Below, one piece after another: positions 23,439-35,885 of a stretch of DNA of 64,000 nucleotides; position 1 is the first letter of the stretch, and each line of letters begins with the position of its first letter. The translations under genes and the position numbers were made by a program. The stretch covers positions 186,001-250,000 of the forward strand of contig CM056874.1 in assembly GCA_029876055.1 (NCBI GenBank). The letters run 5' to 3'. The notes beneath the pieces were generated by a model that searched no databases, was not told the DNA's origin, and worked only from the letters and a program-made list of their open reading frames with translations. Source of the stretch: Madurella fahalii (taxonomy: Eukaryota > Ascomycota > Sordariomycetes > Sordariales).

Positions 23439-25391
23439 TCATGCTTCATCCGCTCTCGCCTTGATCAGATCCGCCGCCTTTTCCGCCACCGCATACACCG
23501 TCGCCTGCAACGCGGTCCCCACAATCAACGGCATAACGCTGGCATCCACCACCCTCAAACCCTCGACGCCGTACACCCTCAGGTCCGCGTCCACGCAGCC
23601 CCCCAGCCGCTCGGGCATCATGGCGCACGTCCCGGACGGGTGCGCCAGGGAGGGCCAGAACGCGCTCGGATTGCCCGTCAGCGCCTCCAAGATCTCCGCG
23701 TCGCTCTGGTGCTGCGGGCCCGGCGAGATCTCGCTCGGCCCCAGCCGCCCCATCTCCGGGCCTGCCCAGAGCCGTCTCGCGCGCCGCACGATCGAGACGA
23801 CGTTCTCGCCGTCGAGCGGGTTCTGCAGCGTGTTGTACTGCACCACCGGCAGGCCGCCGAGCGGGTCGCTGGCGTTGAGCGTGACGGATCCCCGGGAGAG
23901 AGGCTTCAGCAGGATAGCCGGGGATGCGCCGTTGCCGGAGAGGGGCTGGCAGGCGATGGAGGAGTCGGACGAGGTGAAGCGGTTCGCGAGGACAGCTCGC
24001 TGGGCGAGGAAGCCTCGCAGGAGGGATGGGGAGGTTCGGTAGATCTCGGGGAGGTAGAGGCGGGCATCTTGGGCGAGGAGACGAGCGGCTAGGGATGAGG
24101 CGGCCGCGGAGGAGTTGAGATGGGAGAGGGACCAGCAGGCTATAGTGTTGCCATTGCCCGTGGAGATAGGCCCGGTCTTGTTCGCAAGATATTCCGCCCA
24201 GACGGTGGCGTTGTAGGTGGCATTGTTGGCAATGGTGTCTGGGTTGGGAAAGGATTGATTCGACAGGCTGAAGAGCAGGAACGTGGTAGGGTGGTCCTGC
24301 AGGTTTGCGCCCACCGAGGCCAAGTCCTTTTTGACCTCGACGCCGACGGCTCTGAGCACAGCTGCGGGACCAATCCCGCTCGCCTGAAGGAGCTGCGGCG
24401 TCTGGATTGCGCCTGCGGCGAGGATCACCTCCTTCCTGGCGTAGACGTTGCGTACTGCGCTGTCGAGGCGCGAGACGATCCGAACGCCCTTTGCGGTCAA
24501 CGGCCTGCCATGGCCAAATAGGATCTTTATCGCGGTCTGACCAGTTATGAGACGCAAGTTGGACCGCGTAGCATTGACAGGATCGTAATATGCTGATCGC
24601 GCAGTCGTGCGCGTCATGGTGCGCGCATCAATGCTCAACGGCGACCAGGACGCACCCGGGCCGTAGCCGGCGTTCGTGCTGGGTAGCAAGGGGAGCCCAG
24701 GCTGGTTCCGGAGAGCGTCCCAGACGACTTCAACGTCGGGATACTGGAAGTTGGAGATGTGAACGTGCACTGGCCCATTTCCATACACCGACGGGTCCCA
24801 GGTAATATTCCAGCGGGCTGCGACCTCCGGGGAAGGGGGATCGAAGGTAGTACTCTTGCGGAAGTACGGCAACAGGCTGTCCCAGCCCCAACCAGGGTTG
24901 CCGAGTTCCTCCCAGGCGTCGTAGTCGGCTTTGCTCCCACGAATGAAACCCATGCCGTTGACCACCGAACCGCCACCTACCACAGCAGCAACCGCGACCA
25001 AGTATGTAGAGTTGTTCAGCTTCAGGTTAGGAGCAGATCGCGGTCTGATCATGACGCTTGTGTCCAATCCATTCGCATACCACGGCACAATGGCCTCTGG
25101 TTTGTCATCGAAATAGCCTCTTTCAATGACAAGGACGGTCGCTGTAGCACAGAACCAAGCAGGTCAGCACCCCAGGCCAGTGACACGACTCGGAAACTCG
25201 TTAGGCTTACTGTTGGGATTTTCGGTTAGTCGGTTGGCAACGACGAGGCCCGAAACGCCCGCGCCCACCACGATATAGTCGTAGGTACCGCCATCAAGGG
25301 GATCATTTTGCGCCGGTGTTGCCACAGCGGGTGTGGCATCGAGATGGCAGGCCAAGTAGAAGGTCAATAGCGAAACCCCGAGCCCTCTCAT
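23439..25391 (-). CDS. secreted GMC oxidoreductase lacking the second catalytic His
   Basis: An FAD-dependent glucose-methanol-choline family enzyme, which normally oxidises alcohols or sugars. Exons 25391-25211 and 25141-23439 (intron 69 nt) give 627 aa, typical for the family. A signal peptide covers about residues 1-23. The dinucleotide-binding motif is VVGAGVSGLVVANRL (about 39-53); the first GMC signature is at GGGSVVNGMGFIRG and the second at GAIQTPQLLQASGIGP. The C-terminal domain has the active-site His in AHPSGTCAM. The second catalytic position, normally His or Asn in MPxxxxxH, is Ala here (MPLIVGTALQAT; codon 23511-23513). Multiple N-glycosylation sequons (NNS, NAT, NKT, NSS, NAS) fit secretion. 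The substrate is unknown, and activity is uncertain because of the Ala. Confidence 0.93.
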
Positions 25392-25452
25392 CTTTGCTAC
25401 TCAGTAGAGTTTGCGATTGAGGCGAAAAGGGATTGCGGGGCGGAACACGACC

Positions 25453-25458
25453 TTTATA
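25453..25458 (-). promoter_or_regulatory. TATA box of the GMC gene
   Basis: On the minus strand this reads TATAAA, 62 bp upstream of the ATG at 25391. The position is consistent with a core promoter and a short leader. Confidence 0.5.
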
Positions 25459-28400
25459 TTCATGGTTGTGTCCTGAACGGGAATGGTGGTTGAGGAAAGC
25501 TCGACGAACTGGCGCATCGTGAAGTCATTCCAACCCACATCTGGTCAAGCTTCAGCTTAGCACATCTGACCACAGGGATTGGTGGTTGCAGTGGGCTGAC
25601 AGGCTTGAACAAGGTGCGCTCGGGATTGGCTGGATAGCTCTGCGAGCCTTCTAGGGTGCTGGCATTGCTGATGTGACACGAGCGGGGGAGAAATGGGGGA
25701 GGGTTGGCTGCTACCCAAGACGCGATAGCCCGGCACGGCCATGCACCCAGAAACAGAAAAGTAGGAAGATGCTGTACCCAAATAGATAGCATTACATACG
25801 AACCTAGGTGCTTAATCAGAAGCGCAGAGAAGGAGGGTAAGGTGGGCACGGGTACCTGCTAAGCTCTTGTTGCCCGATCCAAATTCGGAACCGAGAAAGA
25901 AAGGTAACCCGGGTGCAAGCTTCGGTGCGTCCTAATGACAGCAGTTGCGGCACACACCCATATGTGTTGCTCTCAATAGCTTAGTTGAATACTATTGTGG
26001 TTACGGCGTTTAGGATGTTGCGATCACGACTATGGACGTCGGTCGGAGAATGTGGGCGGCGAGCCAGGCAAGGCTCGCAATACTTGTCGCCGCGTTGCTT
26101 GCCCATTCAGAGGTGCGATATCACGCTCCAGGAGAACTTATCAGCCCAGCAGCCTGATGAGGTACCCATTTGAACCTGAAACCCGTTCCAGTATGAACAC
26201 TCGTTCCGTGACCTACGCGAGGTAAAGGTACCGTACAATACTAATTAGTAACCTCCCTGTTCTCTCGTCGCGCCGGGCACTCAATGGGCTCGGAAACATG
26301 CTCGGCATAGAACATCTTGCTTGCATAGAGTTATTCTGCGGTTGCTCGAGTATTGTGCAGGTTTCCTTAACCGTCCATGGTATTTCTCTGCGGCTATCTT
26401 GGGCACCCTCGTCGTATCGGCTACAGACACTTGTTTCTTGAGAGAGGTGCTCTGTCACTGTAAGCCTCTTCGCTCATCCAGATGCAGTGCGCCGCAAGGT
26501 CTACAACTCGCCACGCACTCTCTTTCTATCTGTAGATAATGGGTTTGTCAGTCACATGCGGCAGGCTCCGAGTTACACGGCGACTCGCTGGCTGATTGGC
26601 TCCCGTCCTTCAGATCACCGCCATCCGAGCGGTCTGGAATTTCAGGGTCCTTCCGGGTACGCAACATGGCGTCTGGCGGAAAACCGTCGCGGGTAATGAC
26701 TGGATTAGGATTATTAACCACTGAGATGCAGCTGCAGCGTTTGCCAAGTTTGATCTCGGGTATTCTTGGCTTGTTAGCTGTTGTACTCATGTCTATGTGG
26801 CCCCGGTTAGTGCTCCTCGAAGGCTTCCCAAGGTCGGACGATTTGCATTTGTGCCCTTAAATTTTGCTACGGTCTGTCGATGGCTGTGCCAGCACCGTGG
26901 TCACTTTTCCTCAGAAATTGGGGTTCTCATGTCTCACGATCTAGGCATGCTCCCATAGCCCATGTTCCCCGGGTCCTCGTCCCTTTAGCTCTCCCTCCGA
27001 CAACCGCGTCTCAGCTTGCGCCGACGCCATTCCTCAACTACCATTACAGTCCTAATCTCAAGCCATACCATAATGCGACCGCTCGATGCTCACTGGCATG
27101 ACCACGGCGTCCCAAGGCCCCTGCCCGACCCGGGACCTACTCATGAATATTTCTCTGCAAAGGCGTCAGAAATATCATCAGCCTCAACTTTCCGGGGTTT
27201 TACCTAGAAACCAGCCCGGCGGTAAGCTATGGAAGCAGGCTCATACCGGAATGGTGGTCAGCCCGGCGCCTGCCAGGAACCATAAACAGAAACCCCCACC
27301 ATAACATCACCAGCGACGCTGCCTCAGACCTGTCGTCGACACGGTTACGGATTGCCTTCTGTCCGCAAGCGCTCCACTCGCAAAATGGCCCCATACACAG
27401 CCAACCGCTGGCATCAGAGCTCGGCAGGAGCACCAGTTTGCCCGTTGGAATCGGGCGAATGAGCCAATCAACGGGAGAAAAATAAATGAAAATATCATGG
27501 GTGTCATCCAAACATACGTGAACTCTCTACCTGAGTAATGGATTACCCTCTAACCACTACATCTCCCAGAGCCGGATGCATAGCGCAGAATTACGTATAT
27601 GGTGATTATGACGACTTGCCTTAGTTTGCGTCGTAGGTAGGCGGTAGAGCAAAGCCAAATCTTGGTACTCGACACCAGCAAAGTTTCAAGTAATCAACGG
27701 CATGTGCGCGCACGGCATGCGGTACGGAGCAATGAGACAGGGTGATGAACCAAACAGCATGAAAACCAGACATCATGGCCTGGGTAGTCCTGTTCATGGC
27801 TACATACATATGTATCGCAGTGCAAGATGTCAGAGAGAGCAGTAGGCAGCCAAAGCGGTAAGAGAGACCAAGAAACGGTAATGTGAGATTGTTGTCTGTC
27901 TGTGGCCCTCACGCTACCCGTGGAATGCAAAGGGAACAGAAAACCGGGTCCATGGTGCCGGGGTCGGGCATCCAGCCAAGCAGACCTGACAGACCTGGGG
28001 ATTGGGCCGAGCCGGCCCGGACCGAGAGAACTCCACATATACTAATTACGGGATTCCACATCACTCCGCGCCGATCCCGAACTACCCTCAACGGGACAAG
28101 GCTCAAGTCCCCACCTGGCCTTAGCTCCGACATCAAAAGTCAATCACGACGGAAATAGATGAAACACCGAATGCTAAATACGCGGGCAAAATAGAACCCA
28201 CACAAGTGGCATGGATGACATGACAGCGACACGATGGACCAGACCTGGCCTGACGATAGAGGAGGAGAAAACATAAAAGGAAAAAAGGAAAGGAAAACAA
28301 GAAGGAAAGGAAAAGAGAAAAACCAGAGGAACATAAAAAACCAGCGGGGAAGAAACGCCCCCTCCCCTTCCTTACACAAGCCGAACAACGCCAGAGCGTT

Positions 28401-29225
28401 TTAAGTGACAACGCAGCAGCCAAGCCAGGGAAGAGTGTGCCAAAAGACGATAAGATAATAAATACACTAATACCCTCTCCAATTTCCTCTCCTTCGTCTT
28501 CCGTCCCCTCCCACCTTACGTCCGGGTGTAAATCTCGTAGCCCAAAACGACAGCAAAACGCAGTTGGACCGACAATCATGCAAGCAAACCAAACCTGTAC
28601 ACCAGCATCCAGCTCGAACCATCCCTCTCATTTCTCCAGAGGAAAAAAGAAAGCGGAAACCGAGCGAAACCGAGCGAAACATAGAAACAAAAAGGAGAAA
28701 GGGCCAAGTCAAGGCCTCGATGAGTAGCACCGACTCAAGAGATCGGCGGCGAAGCTGCCGGGTTTGACGGGGGATAACGGCGGAAATAAACCGGGTCCCC
28801 ATACAAAGCAACGACCCAGCGCCTAACGGGGGCGAAGTCCGTCCCGTATGAAGAAACTAAGACCTGAAAAGGGGGGAGGATTTCGGTTGCCGAGAAGAAT
28901 CGTAAAGGAGAAGCAAGTAATAGCCGAGATAGCTGATCGGGTGTGGGGAGAGAGGTCGAACCCAGGCATCGCGCATTGATGATGCGCCCAGCAAATACGA
29001 GGACGCCAGGTGCCTTTTGATGTCCTTCGGTGTCCGATGACACGGTGTTTGTCTGTCGGTGGGATGAGACGGAGAGGAATGAGGGTGGTGAAACAGTGGA
29101 ACAAATGCGCCATGTGAAAAAGTCCCAGGAACGCCTTCGTATATGCCTGATTACGATAGATGCCCGTTTCGAGACTCCAATTATTCTGGGCCAGGTTGCC
29201 GGCACTGATGGAACAACGAAGACTC
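25459..29225. other. long intergenic region, no supportable gene
   Basis: About 3.8 kb lie between the GMC promoter and the 3' end of the flo8-like gene. Frames are short and unsupported (for example 26666-26860 plus, with one hydrophobic stretch, and 28579-28133 minus, built from a pyrimidine-rich tract). Purine-rich DNA at 28260-28350 and 28630-28710 is probably flo8 3' flank. No gene, tRNA or repeat could be established. Confidence 0.4.
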
Positions 29226-31913
29226 CTAGTCCGTTGCCCCGATCGAAGTATCAGTTTCCATGGAGAAGCCAGCGTTGAAGTCGAAACCGCCCTCTTCCGC
29301 CCCATTACCGTCATGCAGGAACGAGTCGAAATCGAAATCGTGCAACACATCGGTCGACTGCATTGGGTCTGCGAAGTCGAGATTGGAAAAATCCTATTGC
29401 GCATGTCAGTGAGAGTAAGGCGCCGAAGGTGGTGGCAGCGGGCTTACTATTCTTGCAGTGTCCGAGAAGAGGTTTGTCTGGCTCGGATCTGGATTCTGCG
29501 GCGCCTGGACAGGAGGAACTTGGGGCGGAGGCGCTGGCGCCGCGGGCTGTCCGTTCGGGACGACCGGAGCAGCGTTGACGTTATGATTCTTGGCAAAGCC
29601 AGTCGCGTTGACGGGAGTGATTGGCGTCGCGGGAGTGGGTGCCTCTTGAGGTGCCTCGGCTTCGGGGGCCGGAGTTGCTCCAGCGTTGCTGAGGTTCGCG
29701 TTGCTTTTCTTTTGGGCAGCGGCCTGAGAACGATAGGTTTTAGGAGCTGTCAACAATCTTGGAGAGACCGTGGGACTTACCTTGTTCTTGGCATTCTTGG
29801 GTTCCTTCTTCTTGGGGGGTGCCTTGTTCGCTTGCTGTGGCGTGGGTGGGGCAGCGTTGCTGACCTGGGGAGAAGAGGTTGCGTTCCGGGAGTTGGCAGC
29901 ATTCGCGGCCGCCGCCGCCGCCGCCGCCGCCGGAGCAGATGGCGGAGGCATAGATCGCTGTGTCTGGGTCGGAGTCCCCTGAATGGGCTGTGGAGGCTGC
30001 CCAGCCATCTGGCCGTTTGGTCCGCCTTGCTGCCACTGCATTCCGGGAGCTCCCTGCGCACCCGGCTGTTGTGCCTGGCGCGCAGCCATCATCTGCTGCG
30101 GGTTCATCTGACCATTAAAGGGGGGGTGCGGAGGCCGCATTGCGCCATTCATCTGGGCCATGTTCATATTGATGCCAAAGTGCGACGCGGCGTTAGGGTC
30201 CATGTTGGCCCCGATAAAGGTCATCGAGTTGGGAGAACTCCGCGATTGCGCTGCGCCGTCCGGAAGCGGAGATCCTATGTTGGCAGCATTGTTCATTTGC
30301 TGATTGGCGCGCTTCATCTGCTCGACCGGGTTAGGCGACGCGCCGCTCCGGCCGCCGGGAGGCGATGTTCCTTGGAAACCCGCCTGTGCATTTGGTCCCG
30401 GCGGAGCGCCGGGGCCTCCGGGACCGCCGGGGCCGCCGGGGCCTTCAACGCGTGGCATGTTCGTGTTAAGATCCTGCTCCTGTCGGGCCATCATCAAGCG
30501 CTTCTTGTTCTGCTGCTCAAGCAGCATCAGCTGCATCTGGTAGTCCTGGAGAGCGTGATTACTCCCTCCAGTGGCCTGGCCGTTGGCTACGCCGGGCCTC
30601 ATGTTGCCGGGGCCCATCTCTCCGGGGTTGTAGTATTGGCTTATAGAACTGGCCTCGGGACCTTGCGGCACCATAGGGGAGCCCTGGGCCTGCGGACCGC
30701 CGGCGTTCGCCATAGGCTTGTTGGGCATTTGGTTGCCATGGTGCTGCGTCATGTTAGTCGAGTACGTGGCAAGGGTCTTGGCTTGTACGTGAGGAGCTGC
30801 AGAGGCAAAGGCCTGGAGCTGGTCAGGATTCAGCGAAGTTGGGTTGATGCCATTCTGAAGAAGCAATGCTCGTGCTGAGTCGGGGCCGTTTCCTACCTGC
30901 TGCTGCCCTGGCATGCCCTGTCCCGGTCTTCCGTTCGGCATCATCACGCTCTGGTTGGGATTAAACGACGTCCCGTCCAGGCGAGGTCGCTTGGACGGCG
31001 ACGGCGCATTCTCAGCCGACCCTGGGGAAGCCGCTCTCGCGCGGGCTCCGTCCATGTCCGAAGGGTCCCGCTGCATCTGGCCGGCCGCCTTTTGCTGATG
31101 GAGCATTTGCATCGCCTGAGGGCTGGAACGGGAGGGAAAGGGTCAGTAATTGCGTGCGGGCGTCCTCCTCCCCCAACAAACGGCGCTTACTTTTGGTTAT
31201 TCGCCATGGCAGTCCTCTGCAGTTGATTGCCCTTCATGGCCATATTCATGGCACCGTTCGGCATGCCCCGCATCATGTGCTGCTGGTAATGCTGCTGTGC
31301 GAGGTCGGGGCGCATCTGCCGAAGCATATCTCGCTGCTGCTCCTGTCGCATACGGGACTGTTGCTAGCCAAGGCGTCAGTTATGGGTCCGATACGTGCCG
31401 GCAAATGTGTAAGCGGCTTACCTGGGTATGTTGGACATATTGATTCACCTGGCCGCTTGAGCCCTTGCCCTTCTGCGAGTTGAACATGTCCCAGAAGAGG
31501 CAGAACCAATCGTAGAGGAAGCAGCTGTCCGAGACTGGCGTGGGCACGTTTGGAGCAGGCAGGTCGTCAGGGCGCTTCCGGTCCAGGCCCTCCTTGGTAT
31601 CCGTATCCATAGGATCGTCGCCGGCTCCGTTCCCGATTAAGTTACCGTTCTCATCGCGAAGCTTCCCAGGGCTGTCCTTTTTGACGTTGATGTTGGGGTC
31701 CTCTTGGTACATGGCACGGGCACAGTCAAACATGCCATAGCGAACAAAATATTCGTAGATGTATGTGTTGAGTAGCGTCCGACTCGAGTCAGTGAGCTGC
31801 ATCTGACGCGGAGCGGCCTGGTGTGGGAGTGCGCCGTTGTTCATCATGTTCATCGGGGCGCTAACCGGACCGCTCATGGCGGTCATGTTGGGCATGCCCG
31901 CCATGGTGTTCAT
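29226..31913 (-). CDS. som1: Flo8/Som1-type LisH transcriptional regulator
   Basis: Homologue of yeast Flo8 and Magnaporthe Som1, nuclear regulators acting with the cAMP/PKA pathway in adhesion, morphogenesis and (in plant pathogens) infection. Exons are 31913-31422, 31363-31191, 31122-29781, 29723-29448 and 29393-29226, giving 816 aa. The introns (58, 68, 57 and 54 nt) are all consensus and keep frame; the 57-nt intron has no stop, so an unspliced form would add 19 residues. The LisH motif lies at about 45-71 (RTLLNTYIYEYFVRYGMFDC), followed by the family-specific FLYDWFCLFWDMFNSQKGK. The rest is low complexity: Gln/Met-rich, a nuclear-signal-like SPSKRPRLD, a Gly-Pro run (GGPGGPGGPG), an 8-Ala run, and an acidic, Phe-rich C terminus (DFDFDSFLHDGN) resembling an activation domain. 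Confidence 0.9.
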
Positions 31914-34900
31914 GGCTCACGGCTGATGGCAGACGGCGGTCTACCTGGTGGAATAATTATGGGGTATCGGTATGGAATGGAGAAAGAGTCGGGCAGTTGC
32001 GCAGCGCGGGCGCAAGCTCGTGACTTTGTGGGTGTGACGTGATCGCAGTCGCCCCAGATTAGAAAGCAAAGCTAAGGTTCGTTGGTCGCCACCTGTGGCA
32101 CACCGAAAGCTTAGGTTAGGTCCGGTGAGGCGGTGGGCGTGTCGGAGATAGTGTTAACCTTGCGAGAGTCAGACTCGCGGGCGGCCCAACGGCGAACAGA
32201 GACGCGATCGGGGTTCAGAGAGGCTGGCAGTGGGAGGCGGTCGAAACGGCGTCGGTTTACTGCGATGGGGAGTTGAATGGGAGTGTGCGATGGCGATGGC
32301 GATGGAGGGGAAAGATATGCGTCGAATTGCAGTGGCAGGGCTGTCGGGGGCTGGGCCACGGCGGAGTGGGATGATGGATGATCCCCAAAAAAAGTCGAAA
32401 AAGCGGGAGAGACAGGCCGCAACTGCACACGTTTGTGCTGTGTCGCCACGGCGAGACTTTGCGCGCTATCGCTGCCCCTTCCCTCTTCGGCTCCGGCGGT
32501 CGTCGCAATTGTCGTCCTCACCCGCGACGCTGCTTGGCCAATCCGGCAATATCGGTGATGGTCGACGCGGCGACGCTGGGGACATCAAACTGGCATGGCT
32601 CGAGGAGGGTGGGATGGAGTGCGAGGAGCAGGGACCAGTGTGGAAGCAGAAGAGGAGGAGAGGAGGACGGGGGTTTTGGGAATTTTCCAATTTTCGGCGA
32701 CACTTGAGCGCAATGGGGGGACGGGGAGAGCACAGGAAGCAGCAAGGTGATTGGGGATGCTCTTCAGCAGCAAGCCGCCCGGGTCGAATCCTCTGCCCTG
32801 CGCAGTTTTCGGAACGGTTTTGGCTGGGCCTCTGCGTAGTTCTGATACTACCGCCGCTGCTGCCTTGCAGTTCAGGTGTTTCAGGCATTCACGCAGCAAA
32901 GTTAGGCAAAAATTCCGTTGTCGGGGCCTTGGCGCCCCGGTACTTCGCTGCGCATTGGAAATGATCAAATCATTGAAGCCGTTGGTTCGCTTCCACGGCG
33001 CATGACGCATCGGCCATACCTAAGAAAATGTCATTTCCTTCTCGCAATGATGCTCGGTCGAACGACGGCGCAGTTTTAGTTGGAAAAAACTGAGGCGAAG
33101 ATGAGGCGGCTAGTGTAGAACCCTCATTCGAATGGGGACACCCCGAGATCGCTGGCAATGGCGGGCAGATTTCGCGGGTGCCACGTTTGGCAAGGATCTG
33201 GCGCGATCTGGTTGGCGAAGGCCTAGGATGATTTGCCTTCCAAGCCTGTTGGGCATCTCGGAGCATGGCCGCTGAAGTTGCAGCCCGATTCCAGCGGTGC
33301 CGTTCTTCGCTGCAGAGGATGAGGCCAAAGCCCAGCCTTCATCCGAGACGCAGGTCTGGCTGTCTGCTGGCGTTGCTCACACCCAGCTCTCACCTCAACC
33401 TTCGATCGCATAACGTAACTCGAGAGGCCACTGCAAGATACCAAACGCTGAGTACTCGCACATGCCCTCTTTTGATACAACCGACTCATATCAAGAATGA
33501 GATCATCGGCAGCGGACTAGTCTAGTCGCAATAACCCCATGCACGCCACTCCCGGGATTTACACTACAATAAGCTCGCCGAGTCTGGTGGTTTATTGCGG
33601 CTGGCGCTCTGGAGAGGCTTGTGGCTGTTCTGAATCTGCAAGCCCTTGATTCGGGATGGCACGGTGGATCGGACGGGCCGGCATCCCCGGCAATGGCGCA
33701 ACAGTGCTTCCCAGGATCCTCCAGTCTGGTTGGTGTCTCCTGCGAGCCGTTCCTTGCATTAGTCTTCTGTTGTGAAAGAAGCCTCGTCTGCCGAGGTCGC
33801 CCTCGGGATGCACTCTGACCTTTTCGGCGATTCACACAGGCGTTCTTGTCGCAGTCTTCAGAGCATCCATTCGCTGCGGCAGCATGTGCGCCGCGATTAG
33901 GTTGCGGGGGGATTCCCACCCGCGTCATGATCGACCGCGCCACGGAACCAGCCGAAGAAAGCCACAGAACCCTGACCCGCAGGGCAGGGGACACCCCGAA
34001 TCCCAAGACTGCGAAGAGAGCTGGATGCAGCCGGGAATAAGAACCCGTACTTAGCTTACCTTAGCCTCCACAACTCTCCAGCGGGCGGAGTGCGCATCGT
34101 TCCCTCCGATCAAGAAACGGATCATCAAAAGATTGGTTGTAGGGCCGGGCCGGGCCAAGCCTGATCCCTCGCGCCGTCCTTCCTAGTCACACACAGTCAC
34201 AGAGTTTCGGCCCTTTTACTTGCATCCAGGTGCCATGTCGAGCCCTCCAAAGTCCAGCAGCGAAATAGCTTGCCAATACCGTCATCTAGTGACTGTGGCA
34301 AAGTTCTGTAAGACTGTGCAAGAGCTAAGACGATTTTAATCCCGAGTAGGGACCTTAGGAGCAGTCGCTCACGGGAGACTGGGTTACGCGGCCTCCTTCT
34401 TGCTGTGCACTGTCACCTGGCCAGACCTTATACCGTCCTAAACCCGCTTGCCCAAGAGTGCCGCCGTCGACCGGTTGTTAGGACAACTGAACTGGCAGCC
34501 ATAGTTTGGTTCAATGCCCGACATCGGTCAGTGGAAATCATGTTGGCCGTCCACGGTGAATCGAGCCAATACAATTTCATCTCCTCCCACCGAGTGCCCC
34601 CTGGGGGGCGGTATTATTAAGATGAACCATAACTTGGGTACAATCGCCACGGTTAAGATTCAGCACTGCCAAGCTCTCAAGAGACACTCGATGGTATCTC
34701 TTCACCATCCTATCATCAAGGTACATTTTTATACTGTAGGTGTGAGTCCAGCCTGCCTTATCTTACAATCTAGGCGTGGTGGGAGACATTCGACAGTAAC
34801 CCGTGTTTACGTTTCCGGCCGGCCATATGCCGGTGAATTTAGTGGCATCGACCAAGCTGCTCTAAACCGCGGGGCAGACGTTCATGCATTGATCGTCGTG

Positions 34901-35885
34901 CCAGAGCGCAATAAACTGCTCACATTTTATCGCATCCCTATACACTTTGCAAGGATTGAGACAAACCTGCTGAAGCGCTCTCAGCAATCCACTGAATTTC
35001 TTCGGTCTACGCTGACCATTACTAGCTAGGGTGTTAACAACTTTAATAATAACTAATCAACGATGATCTGCATGAAGTCGGGGTTAGGTTGGTCCACCAT
35101 AGCAGATGAAACAGGTGTTGTGTTAGATACGATGATACGCAAATATCTTTTGTTTTATCCATCAATTTGGAGAAACTGGTTTATCTATCGTAACCAAAGA
35201 CTTCTCTCCCTACTGTTGGAAGACTCGTACTAATTAATGGTCTAAACTCGGGGGAAAAAAATAAATAAATAATAACCCTCTTCTCGATACCACAGATATG
35301 GCAGATACACTCCAAAATCCAGCAATTCTACTGTTATTGTGGTAGATAAAGTGATCTCTGGTGCTTTAGACCGCCGTATCTCAATCGTATTGCGTAAGTA
35401 GGCCTCACATCCTTTCAGTCAGCTCCGGATGATCCAGTTAGCATCATGTCAATTTCCTCGAAATCTACAACTGATTGATGGTCGAGATCTTTGAATACGT
35501 AAACAAGCAGTATACTTCTTATGATGATAATATATGGTTTAAAAACCGAGCAGAGGGTATCATGAACTCAAGCGCCCCAGACTCCATGTGGTGTGCGACA
35601 ACCAAAGTATTACCTTCCCATCAACTATCCCGACGCCCAGTATGCCCGTTCCGCCCATTCCCAAACACCGAGATGCCGGCTTTCTGATTCCAAGCCAAAC
35701 AAACCGTCAAATATTAAGATAAAGAAATCGGTCTTCAGCGCAAGATCGTGCCCAACTTAGCCCGTCAGTTGCAACGACCTCCTGACGGGAGTCCAGGTAA
35801 TTAGGCAATCCTCAAACATTAGACAGATACGCCACCCCTGCCAGGTCCAACTCCATCAACAAATCATCCACAGCAAACGGCTCCT
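31914..35885. other. 4-kb upstream region of the flo8-like gene
   Basis: No gene is supportable in nearly 4 kb. Frames at 32230-32964 (plus, 244 codons) and 32888-32466 (minus) overlap each other, lack domains and look like by-products of GC-rich DNA. Very long upstream regions are common for developmental regulators, so part of this is probably flo8 promoter and 5' leader. The right third (35040-35800) is AT-rich and featureless. Confidence 0.45.

Noticed and set aside
27536..27600. tRNA-like sequence on the minus strand (a GTAGTGGTTAGAGG-type D arm)
   Set aside because: The anticodon arm cannot form a 7-base loop and the T arm lacks a proper GTTCRANNC; only a chance resemblance to a D arm.
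29160..30878. 572-codon plus-strand frame antisense to the flo8-like gene
   Set aside because: It is the antisense shadow of a GC-rich, Gln/Pro/Ala-rich gene whose minus-strand coding and introns are clear.
32230..32964. Plus-strand frame of 244 codons upstream of the flo8-like gene
   Set aside because: Overlaps equally long minus frames in GC-rich DNA and shows no protein-like pattern or start context.
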